This document shows positions 6,708 through 12,850 of a DNA stretch of 14,701 nt, piece by piece. Made by a program: the position numbers and the translations under genes. The notes under the pieces were generated by a model that was given only the letters and a program-made list of their open reading frames with translations, was not told the origin of the DNA and did not search any database. Each line of letters begins with the position of its first letter. Positions within the stretch are counted from its first letter, which is position 1. The DNA is taken from positions 1 through 14,701 of the forward strand of contig JBDLSO010000009.1 in NCBI GenBank assembly GCA_039799445.1, written 5' to 3'. The DNA comes from JBDLSO01 sp039799445. GTDB taxonomy: Bacteria > Patescibacteriota > Minisyncoccia > Phycocordibacterales > UBA5272.

Positions 6708-6854
6708 TTTTCAATTTTTTGATTCAATTGAAAAGTGTTTCAATAACTATGTGTATTGTAATGAAAAAGTTATTACAATCATTCAGAGACGAGGCGGCAA
6801 ACTATATTTGAATGAGCAATACTACTGTATTGTGATTGAAAATATAGTGAAGCC
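6708..6854 (-). promoter_or_regulatory. Three-hairpin structured spacer upstream of rpsR (candidate RNA element)
   Basis: Read on the minus strand between ssb and rpsR. Hairpin 1 (6796-6854) has GGC/GCC at its base, a 9-bp stem ACTATATTT/AAATATAGT (6840-6848 with 6801-6809), a symmetric 7x7 internal loop, then CAATAC/GTATTG closed by AGTA. Hairpin 2 is a perfect 8-bp stem (6772-6779 with 6755-6762). Hairpin 3 is a perfect 9-bp stem (6726-6734 with 6708-6716). None is followed by a T-run like the terminators elsewhere in the window. No coding region in either strand of the spacer looks credible. A role in controlling rpsR, by S6/S18 binding or RNA processing, is inference; I do not recognise a known ribosomal-protein leader. 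Confidence 0.55.
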
Positions 6855-6887
6855 AACAAAGTATCTGAAGATTTTAGAAACTTTTTC

Positions 6888-7340
6888 CTAGAAGGGTATG
6901 TCGTCTGGATTGATGTCCTCATCCCCATACGAAATAGTTTCAAGTGGTGGCATAGCAGATGCAGCTGCTCCACCTGTTGCTGGCGCACTGTACCCTGTAC
7001 TACTCCCACCAGCTGTTTTGCTACCGAATTGCACTGAGTCAGCAATAATTTCAGTACGATAGTTTTTCTTTCCATCTGTTCCATCCCAACTACGTGTTTG
7101 TATACGGCCCTCAATCAATACTTGTTGTCCTTTCTTGAGATACTCTGCAGATGTTTCAGCTTGGCGTCCAAATACAACTATATTGTGATATTCTACTTGT
7201 TCTTGTTTAGTACCTGCTTGATCTTTCCATACTCTGTTTGTTGCAAGTGAGAATTGTGTCACTTTGGTTCCGTTTGGAAGCGCTTTGAGTTCAGGATCAC
7301 GTGTGAGATTACCGAGTACGTATACTTTGTTTAAATACAT
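6888..7340 (-). CDS. ssb: Single-stranded DNA-binding protein
   Basis: Coats single-stranded DNA in replication and repair and recruits partners through its C-terminal tip. It has 150 residues: an OB fold from 1 to about 107 (NKVYVLGNLTRDPEL, 4-18; EYHNIVVFGRQAE; GQQVLIEGRIQTRSW), a Gly/Ala/Ser-rich flexible linker, and the acidic tip DDIPF at the very end. It is in its standard place between rpsF (24 nt upstream) and rpsR. No Shine-Dalgarno is visible. Confidence 0.97.
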   Translation of the reverse strand: MYLNKVYVLGNLTRDPELKALPNGTKVTQFSLATNRVWKDQAGTKQEQVEYHNIVVFGRQAETSAEYLKKGQQVLIEGRIQTRSWDGTDGKKNYRTEIIADSVQFGSKTAGGSSTGYSAPATGGAAASAMPPLETISYGDEDINPDDIPF

Positions 7341-7364
7341 AAAATTGTGATAAGAGCTTATAAA

Positions 7365-8063
7365 TTATACTTCTCTACCATTATTGAGTTCTGCTTGTAA
7401 TGCCTTCAATTCATCCATTTTACCATCTGCAGCAAGAGCTGCTTGAGCACTCCAAGTACTTGGGTCCAAATGTTGTACTTTAGAAGCTGATGCTTCAAGT
7501 ATTGCTTCAATTTCTTCTTTGCTTGCAGCTGCTAATTTTGCAAAAGTATCAATTCCAGCTAGAATCAATGCTTCAGCAGCTTTTGGACCAAGTCCTTCGA
7601 TGATAGTGATATCGTCAGCAACTGTTTCTACTGATGCTACATCTGGTGTATCTAATTCTGTTTCTTCTATACTATCATCGTCGTCATCATCTTTTTTGAT
7701 AGATGCTGGGCGTTTTGTATAGACAGTGTTTTCACGAACAGTCTGAGTGATAAGCGAGCGGATGATATTTGGATCTAGTTCAAGTTCTTTGCGAAGTGTT
7801 TCTGTATGTGCAGGATCCATTTCAAACTTAATCCATCCAAAGTATCCTTCGTCAAAATAGTGGTTTTGATTTTGTATCACTTTGCACATTTCATATGCGA
7901 TTTCACGGAGATATGCTGTCTCTTCTGAAATAACAACTGCTCCTTTCGAAGTCAGTTTATTCTTTAGCTCGGTAACCTGGTCTTCTATTGCAGACTCTGC
8001 AATAGTCGGTACGAACCAATAACCGAGTTCATAGATTCGTACGTCGTTTTCTGTATCTAACAT
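7365..8063 (-). CDS. rpsF: 30S ribosomal protein S6 (bS6) fused to a C-terminal helix-hairpin-helix module
   Basis: S6 forms a heterodimer with S18 on the small subunit. The ATG at 8063 gives 232 residues; an in-frame TTG three codons upstream is possible but less likely. The S6 domain covers about 8-117 (YELGYWFVP; YLREIAYEMCKVIQN; GYFGWIKFEM). Then comes an acidic linker with six consecutive Asp (125-130). From about 149 to the end lies a helix-hairpin-helix-like module: DDITIIEGLGPKAAEALILA, then DPSTWSAQAALAADGKMDEL and a closing LQAELNNG. Ordinary S6 is roughly 95-135 residues, so the extension nearly doubles it. Its function is unknown; nucleic-acid or protein binding is a guess. First gene of rpsF-ssb-rpsR, with a promoter at 8092-8120. 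Confidence 0.93.
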   Translation of the reverse strand: MLDTENDVRIYELGYWFVPTIAESAIEDQVTELKNKLTSKGAVVISEETAYLREIAYEMCKVIQNQNHYFDEGYFGWIKFEMDPAHTETLRKELELDPNIIRSLITQTVRENTVYTKRPASIKKDDDDDDSIEETELDTPDVASVETVADDITIIEGLGPKAAEALILAGIDTFAKLAAASKEEIEAILEASASKVQHLDPSTWSAQAALAADGKMDELKALQAELNNGREV

Positions 8064-8091
8064 AAATTTCAAATTAACTACTAATAACAGT

Positions 8092-8120
8092 ATTATACTT
8101 TAATTTATGCAAAAAGTAAA
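8092..8120 (-). promoter_or_regulatory. rpsF operon promoter
   Basis: On the minus strand TTTACT (8115-8120), a 17-nt spacer and a perfect TATAAT (8092-8097). The -10 ends 28 nt before the ATG at 8063, giving a leader of about 21 nt. Confidence 0.65.
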
Positions 8121-8126
8121 TAGTAC

Positions 8127-8152
8127 AAAAAAGCCCGATTGCTCGGGCTTTT
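8127..8152 (-). terminator. Intrinsic terminator after HNH-like gene
   Basis: A 10-bp perfect stem AAAAGCCCGA/TCGGGCTTTT (8129-8138 with 8143-8152), 4-nt loop, followed by a run of six T in total on the minus strand. It separates the HNH-like gene from the rpsF promoter. Confidence 0.93.
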
Positions 8153-8163
8153 CGTATAAAAAT

Positions 8164-8562
8164 TTACAGATTGAAGTATTTCTTTGCATAGTTAGGCACT
8201 GTACCTGACCTGACAAATGCATTGGTATCCTCAATCAGTTGCTGTCCGGAAATGCCACGTGCATATTCTGCTGCATATGCATCAGTAAATATACGTTGCG
8301 CTTTGAGCATGTCATCTTTTGTGTAAGCGGCATAGATTGGTCGTGTTTCCACGACCAACATTTTATACTTTGGATCAAGCCAATATCTGTTTATGATTCT
8401 GGCTATTTGAAATGGGTTCTTATTACTAAACAATGTGTGCCATGCTTGATGAAGTACTTTGGGTACATCACTCAGGTTGGCTGAATCATTTCCTCCACCT
8501 AGGCTTCTAGGTCTACGATGGTGTGTATCATATTCCCTGGGAGACTTTTTACTTTTTTTCAT
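8164..8562 (-). CDS. Small HNH-nuclease-like protein of unknown function
   Basis: 132 residues with a basic N-terminus (MKKSKK). The segment at 12-46 (D-T-H14-H15, then RRPRSLGGGN, N29-L, and H38-Q-A-W-H42) has the spacing of an HNH/beta-beta-alpha-metal nuclease core, with none of the Cys pairs that stabilise many HNH proteins. A following NPFQIARIINRYWLDP (49-64) and a helical C-terminal half have no assignable role. Similar short proteins occur in candidate-phyla genomes from memory, but I know of no tested function. Nuclease activity is therefore inference. Translation is well signalled: AAAGGAGG (8572-8579) lies 9 nt before the ATG, the strongest Shine-Dalgarno in the window. It has its own terminator and a promoter overlapped by dyads. 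Confidence 0.72.
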   Translation of the reverse strand: MKKSKKSPREYDTHHRRPRSLGGGNDSANLSDVPKVLHQAWHTLFSNKNPFQIARIINRYWLDPKYKMLVVETRPIYAAYTKDDMLKAQRIFTDAYAAEYARGISGQQLIEDTNAFVRSGTVPNYAKKYFNL

Positions 8563-8588
8563 TTGTTATACCCTCCTTTCCTGGTGTT

Positions 8589-8617
8589 AAAATAACATAA
8601 TTATGAGATATACGCAA
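8589..8617 (-). promoter_or_regulatory. HNH-like gene promoter
   Basis: On the minus strand TTGCGT (8612-8617), a 17-nt spacer and TATTTT (8589-8594) preceded by an extended TGT. It predicts a start near 8582 and a leader of about 20 nt carrying the strong Shine-Dalgarno. Confidence 0.55.
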
Positions 8618-8643
8618 TATATCTTTTTAAGTCTATGTTATTT
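8590..8643. promoter_or_regulatory. Nested dyads over the HNH-like promoter (candidate operator)
   Basis: Three inverted repeats share this stretch. An outer 10-bp pair AAATAACATA/TATGTTATTT (8590-8599 with 8634-8643) overlaps the -10. A 7-bp pair AGATATA/TATATCT (8606-8612 with 8618-8624) brackets the -35. A 10-bp perfect palindrome CATAATTATG (8596-8605) sits in the spacer. The sequence is AT-rich, so some symmetry may be chance; regulator binding is inference. Confidence 0.4.
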
Positions 8644-8675
8644 ATGTTTGTATATATCTTAATCCAAAATGAACC

Positions 8676-8706
8676 AAAAATACGGAGATTGGATCTCCGT
8701 ATTTTT
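8676..8706 (-). terminator. Intrinsic terminator after tatD
   Basis: A 14-bp perfect stem (8676-8689 with 8693-8706) with a tight 3-nt loop and T-rich descending arm on the minus strand. It lies 40 nt after the tatD stop and ends the metG-HD-tatD direction of transcription. Confidence 0.9.
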
Positions 8707-8745
8707 TCTTTATTCAATATTCTCTATTCTGTATTCATATTCACT

Positions 8746-9561
8746 TCAATCAATCCCCCACACCCTCTTTGCATTTGCAAGTAATTGTTTTTCCAATTCT
8801 TCTTTTGTACTATCTCGCAGCTGCGCCATACGCTCTATCACTTCCCGCACATGCTTGGCTTCATTTCGTTTGCCGCGATATGGCTTTGGGCTGACATAAG
8901 GGCTATCGGTCTCTGCTTGTATATACTCTATCGGCAAGTAGTGCAGCACCTCGTCATAGTCACTACTAAATGTTATCACTCCAGTAAAAGACATAGTAAA
9001 ATCAAGCTCAATAAACTTTTTGGCTATTTCTACAGTACCAACAAAGAAATGTATATTGCCGCGCAGCTTTTCACCATATACCTTTTTGTGTTCTGACAAT
9101 ATCACAATGATATCTCTGTATGCATCCATACTGCCACGGCTTGGGCGGCCATGTATCATAAGTGGTAGATTCATTTCAAGTGCGAGCTTTATTTGACCCT
9201 CAAATAACTCACGCTGCCGTGCTTTTTCTACTTCCTCGCCACTTTCCCATTTGCACTCCGAAGGCCAATAATAGTCGAGTCCGCATTCACCGATACCAAC
9301 ACATTTTGGATGAGTAGCCAGTTCACGTAATTTCTCTCTGTCATATACTTCATCACGCTTATCAACTGGATGTATACCTGCACAAAAATACACATTGCTA
9401 TATCGCTCTGCCGTCTCTCTCGCTCGCTCTGATTCTTCATAGTCTGTTCCGATAGTGATAGTTGCCCCACCAAAGTCAGCAAGCTCTTTCATTAAAGCCT
9501 CTCTATCGGCATCATACTCTTTGCCGTGCACATGTGAATGTATATCTATAAATGTGTACAT
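8746..9561 (-). CDS. tatD: TatD family metal-dependent deoxyribonuclease/hydrolase
   Basis: TIM-barrel hydrolase of the TatD group, whose tested members are DNases or 3'-5' exonucleases. It has 271 residues from the ATG at 9561. That start puts the FIDIHSH motif at residues 4-10 as usual; a GTG 24 nt upstream is inside the end of the preceding gene. Metal ligands in order: H8 and H10 (IDIHSH), E92 (GIGECGLDYY), H137 (MIHGRPS), H171 (IHFFVG) and D219 (AETDSPYVSP). The fourth motif reads HFFVG where HCFSG is common. The start is 2 nt after the stop of the HD-domain gene, so the two are probably translationally coupled. Confidence 0.93.
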   Translation of the reverse strand: MYTFIDIHSHVHGKEYDADREALMKELADFGGATITIGTDYEESERARETAERYSNVYFCAGIHPVDKRDEVYDREKLRELATHPKCVGIGECGLDYYWPSECKWESGEEVEKARQRELFEGQIKLALEMNLPLMIHGRPSRGSMDAYRDIIVILSEHKKVYGEKLRGNIHFFVGTVEIAKKFIELDFTMSFTGVITFSSDYDEVLHYLPIEYIQAETDSPYVSPKPYRGKRNEAKHVREVIERMAQLRDSTKEELEKQLLANAKRVWGID

Positions 9562-9563
9562 AT

Positions 9564-10169
9564 TTAATATGCAATCTCCAAACACTTTTTGTGAAGCTCC
9601 TCTAAGACCAAAACTATCTCAGGGAATTCACTACCATATCCGTTTCTAATCTCTTCTAATTGGTTACTAAAAAAGAGTATCGTGTCTTCTTTGCTTACCC
9701 CTGTTTTTTTAAAAAAAGTAGCACCATTTAAATAATGAGTTATTTTTGGTAGGCATTTATCTAAAGTTTTAATGAGCCTCGCTTCACTACAATCAAGAGT
9801 TTCATACCTCTCTATCATATTCGGCATAAAGTCATATCTCCCTTGATACTCTTCTCTAATTCTCACTATTGCCGCTAACTCACGTTCTTCTTTTTCTTTC
9901 TTTTTGTCACTTGTTATTCTAAAGGAAGGTGTATCATCCGCATACACTTCAACCAAGTCATGTACTAATGCAAATTGTGCTACTAATCCAATGTCGAGTT
10001 TTGGATAGAGCGCACGCGCAAAAGTGCAAGCAACGAGCCCAAGCATCACTGTATGATCACTATCAGTCTCAGGCCTAATGCCATCCTGATGAGTCACAGC
10101 TCTTTCTACTCTCGCAAATTGTAGTGATAGCTCTGCTATTTGTATTATTTTTTGAGTATGTTCGTTCAT
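9564..10169 (-). CDS. HD-domain hydrolase, YfbR-like (HD_3)
   Basis: 201 residues from the ATG at 10169; longer upstream starts would run into the 3' end of metG. HD-superfamily metal ligands are visible: H39 (DSDHTVML), H70-D71 (ALVHDLVEVYADDTP) and D137 (IKTLDKCLPKI). This arrangement fits the HD_3 group, which includes YfbR, a 5'-nucleotidase for deoxynucleoside monophosphates. Substrate is not provable from the sequence. TGCTATACT ends 6 nt before the ATG, with no Shine-Dalgarno, so this gene can probably be transcribed from within the metG-tatD region as a leaderless mRNA. tatD follows at once. Confidence 0.85.
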   Translation of the reverse strand: MNEHTQKIIQIAELSLQFARVERAVTHQDGIRPETDSDHTVMLGLVACTFARALYPKLDIGLVAQFALVHDLVEVYADDTPSFRITSDKKKEKEERELAAIVRIREEYQGRYDFMPNMIERYETLDCSEARLIKTLDKCLPKITHYLNGATFFKKTGVSKEDTILFFSNQLEEIRNGYGSEFPEIVLVLEELHKKCLEIAY

Positions 10170-10175
10170 GAGTAC

Positions 10176-10184
10176 AGTATAGCA
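10176..10184 (-). promoter_or_regulatory. Extended -10 promoter, HD-domain gene and tatD
   Basis: TGC-TATACT on the minus strand in the 32-nt gap after metG, 6 nt from the ATG at 10169. It shares the 11-mer TTTGCTATACT with the signal before the P-loop gene at 1624. No clear -35. Confidence 0.6.
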
Positions 10185-10201
10185 AATGCGTATACTAAAT
10201 A

Positions 10202-11662
10202 TTACAGCCTGTTGAAAATAGGCTTCTCTGGCATTTTGTGTTCTTCGATACATTCCAGTATCTTGGCGGCACTACGAGGCAAAAAGAGCTCTAAATTACA
10301 CGCTATTTTTCGTAAATCAGACAGACATTCACCGATAAGTATATGTCCTTTTTCTTCATTTGTTTTAACCACTTTAAATGGCTCAGTTTCTTGTATAAAT
10401 TTATCCAAATTCCGCACATCTATCATACACTGTTCAATAGCTTTTTTAGTATCGAACGCATTCATTGCCTCTATTATTTCAGGACTAAGGTGCTTGCTTG
10501 TATCGAGCGAAACAATATTATGTGTTGTTGCCATACGCATGACACGACTCGTCAGATTGCCTAGACCATTTACCAAATGGGCAGTATAGCTAGTGGCAAT
10601 ACTTTCGATTGTCATATCACCATCTTCAAACGAAGGTATATCGTGAAGTAGTGCAAAGCGAATAACGTCTTCTGCGTATTCAGTATGTTCTTTATATGCT
10701 GCGACCATTTCGATTGGTGCCACAACATTCCCTACAGACTTACTCATTTTCATTCCACCGCTTACAATAAATCCATCGATAATTATATTGGTCGAAAGTG
10801 GTATATCTGCCGCCATAAGCATCGCTTGCCACATTGCGGATTGCTGACGAAGATTGTCTTTGCCACAATATTGTACTACCTCCCGTACTTGCCCTTCTTG
10901 CACCCAGTATGTTTCGAAATGTTGTCCTTCTGGCCAGCCAAGTGTCGCTATATAGCTAGTGAGTGCATCAAACCATACATACATCACATGTGCATCGTCA
11001 CCTGGTACTGGTACCCCCCATGGCATTTTTGTTTGTAATCTTGATATTGAAAAGTCTTCAAGTCCCCGCCCCACAAAAGCTTTGATTTCGTTTAGACGAG
11101 TGTCCGGAACCACAAAGGTGCTTTGCGACTCATACAGACTGAGTAATCTGTCTTGAAATGTTGACCATTTGAAAAAATAATTTTCTTCTTCAATGAGTTC
11201 TATCTCTCTATTTGGATGAATAGGGCATACACCCTTTTCAAGCTCGCTATCTGTTTTGCTGAGCTCACACCCAACACAATATTTGGTCTTGTAATTTTTT
11301 TTGTATATATAGCCATTTGCTTCTGCTCTCTTCCATAACTCTTGTGCAGCACTGATATGTGTTTTGTCAGTGGTACGAACAAAACCATCGTACGAGATAT
11401 TGAGTAGCTTGTGTACTGCTTTGAATTTGTCCACAAAACTATCAACATACACTTGTACTGACACACCGTTTGCATTTGCTGATTCAAAAATCTTTGCCCC
11501 ATGCTCATCTGAGCCCGTATTAAAAAACACATCGTAGCCGCTGTTTCGTTTAAAACGCGCGATTGAATCCGCTCGTACGAACTCAAGTGCATGCCCGATA
11601 TGTAACTCTGAATTTACATACGGAAGTGTTGTAGTGATATAGAACTTTTTTTTCTCTTTCAT
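10202..11662 (-). CDS. metG: Methionyl-tRNA synthetase, short form
   Basis: Class I synthetase that charges tRNA-Met, including the initiator. It has 486 residues: a Rossmann catalytic domain with HIGH (21-24) and KMSKS (305-309), and an insertion knuckle with C129-x2-C132, C146 and H149, a Cys3His version of the usual zinc site. The WFDALTSYIATLGWP strand (230-244) and an alpha-helical anticodon-binding domain with the NGLGNLTSRV pattern complete it. The C-terminal tRNA-binding/dimerisation domain of longer MetG proteins is absent, as in many reduced genomes. It follows the AI-2E gene by 32 nt and is probably cotranscribed with it. Confidence 0.97.
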   Translation of the reverse strand: MKEKKKFYITTTLPYVNSELHIGHALEFVRADSIARFKRNSGYDVFFNTGSDEHGAKIFESANANGVSVQVYVDSFVDKFKAVHKLLNISYDGFVRTTDKTHISAAQELWKRAEANGYIYKKNYKTKYCVGCELSKTDSELEKGVCPIHPNREIELIEEENYFFKWSTFQDRLLSLYESQSTFVVPDTRLNEIKAFVGRGLEDFSISRLQTKMPWGVPVPGDDAHVMYVWFDALTSYIATLGWPEGQHFETYWVQEGQVREVVQYCGKDNLRQQSAMWQAMLMAADIPLSTNIIIDGFIVSGGMKMSKSVGNVVAPIEMVAAYKEHTEYAEDVIRFALLHDIPSFEDGDMTIESIATSYTAHLVNGLGNLTSRVMRMATTHNIVSLDTSKHLSPEIIEAMNAFDTKKAIEQCMIDVRNLDKFIQETEPFKVVKTNEEKGHILIGECLSDLRKIACNLELFLPRSAAKILECIEEHKMPEKPIFNRL

Positions 11663-11694
11663 ATTTTCTGTTACATCGTATACAGGAGCGAGTC

Positions 11695-12741
11695 CTACAA
11701 TAGTTTCCTTCCTTTTTGTACGTCAGACACGTATTCCATAATGGCTGAAAGTACTGGAACAGCCAAGAGCATTCCCCAAATACCAGCAAGTTTGGCACCA
11801 ACAAGCAGTGAGAGTATCACGAGCAATGAGTTGAGACCTACCATTTTATGCATAACCATTGGTACTATCACATTGTTTTCAAGTTGTTGAATGATAAGGT
11901 AGAGCACCACCACAGAAAGCGCAAGTGCAATACCACCAGAAGATAGGGCGAGCAATGCTGCTGGAACCATCGAAAGAAGTGGTCCAATCACAGGAATGAG
12001 CTCAAATAGTCCTGCCAGTATAGCCAAGAGAAGTGCATAAGGTACTCCGATGATAGAGAGTCCGATATATGAAAGTAGTCCGATAATCAAACCAAGCACC
12101 AACTGCCCTTGCATCCATTTAGCAATTTTAGCTTGTGAACGCTTCCATAAATCAATAGCATACTCTTCATGATTTCTAGGTGTAAAAAGTCTGAGGAAAT
12201 TTTCTATACCTTTTTCTTGTACTGACAAATAAAATGCAATTACTGCCATAAGTACAATAGTGGCTATTGTTTCAAAAAATGCACCAGTTGTATTGAGTAC
12301 ACCACCCCCAAGTGTACTAAACAAGCTTTTTGAATTGGCTAGTAGATCTGCTTGTGCCTCTGGTTTTCCAAGCATTTGTCTTATTGCTTCTGCTGCTGCA
12401 GGGTCTGTACCAAAGAATGCGGGTATCTGTGCAAGCATTTGTGGCAGGGTTTGTACAAAACCTGCGAACTCTTTAATAACTATCGGTATGAATAAATATA
12501 TAACAGTCAAGAATACCGAAAATACTGCGATAAATATAACCAGCACTGAGAGAGCGCGGGGTATTTTGTACTTTTCGAAAAATAGTGCTGCTGGTTCAAC
12601 AGATGAAGCTATAACTATCGCCATCAAAAGTACAATGAGCAAATCTCTCATGTAAAACAACAGGAAACAAAACACTATAAACAGTGCTACTTTAAGTACT
12701 GCTTTGGTACTGATATGTACAACGATTTCTTTTTCTTTCAT
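11695..12741 (-). CDS. AI-2E family transporter (PerM/YtvI-like membrane protein)
   Basis: Integral membrane protein of the AI-2E exporter superfamily, whose members include autoinducer-2 exporters and Na+/H+ antiporters; the substrate is not readable here. The ATG at 12741 gives 348 residues. A TTG nine codons upstream is unlikely because it would overlap the -10 signal. The order is typical: two N-terminal helices (~10-45), a helix near 60-90, a soluble loop with amphipathic segments, then a C-terminal bundle with LFELIPVIGPLLSMVPA, the family signature. TGTTACAAT ends 6 nt before the ATG, with no Shine-Dalgarno. metG follows after 32 nt. Confidence 0.92.
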   Translation of the reverse strand: MKEKEIVVHISTKAVLKVALFIVFCFLLFYMRDLLIVLLMAIVIASSVEPAALFFEKYKIPRALSVLVIFIAVFSVFLTVIYLFIPIVIKEFAGFVQTLPQMLAQIPAFFGTDPAAAEAIRQMLGKPEAQADLLANSKSLFSTLGGGVLNTTGAFFETIATIVLMAVIAFYLSVQEKGIENFLRLFTPRNHEEYAIDLWKRSQAKIAKWMQGQLVLGLIIGLLSYIGLSIIGVPYALLLAILAGLFELIPVIGPLLSMVPAALLALSSGGIALALSVVVLYLIIQQLENNVIVPMVMHKMVGLNSLLVILSLLVGAKLAGIWGMLLAVPVLSAIMEYVSDVQKGRKLL

Positions 12742-12747
12742 GCTTTC

Positions 12748-12756
12748 ATTGTAACA
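12748..12756 (-). promoter_or_regulatory. Extended -10 promoter, AI-2E family gene
   Basis: TGT-TACAAT on the minus strand, five of six to consensus, 6 nt before the ATG at 12741. No clear -35. It lies between the fusA terminator and the gene. Confidence 0.55.
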
Positions 12757-12808
12757 GAAAAAACTCAAATAAGCATATTATCTGCCATGTGAATATAGTA
12801 ATCGATGG

Positions 12809-12847
12809 ACAATATAAAAGCCTGCGCATGGCAGGCTTTTATATTGT
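12809..12847 (-). terminator. Intrinsic terminator after fusA
   Basis: A 17-bp perfect stem (12809-12825 with 12831-12847) with a 5-nt loop. On the minus strand the GC core is followed by TTTTATATTGT inside the descending arm. It begins 3 nt after the fusA stop, so tuf does not follow fusA here. Confidence 0.92.
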
Positions 12848-12850
12848 ATT

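Noticed and set aside
6682..6891. A 69-residue plus-strand reading frame across the ssb-rpsR spacer
   Set aside because: It is antisense to the operon, has no Shine-Dalgarno, no recognisable domain and a Cys/Tyr/Phe-rich composition typical of chance translation of AT-rich DNA; its span is better explained by the three hairpins.
8064..8072. TTG start three codons upstream for rpsF
   Set aside because: The ATG at 8063 is nearer the usual S6 N-terminus and no ribosome binding site favours the TTG.
10170..10253. Longer N-terminus for the HD-domain protein
   Set aside because: It would overlap the end of metG by about 50 nt and adds residues with no HD-family similarity, while the ATG at 10169 has a -10 box at leaderless spacing.
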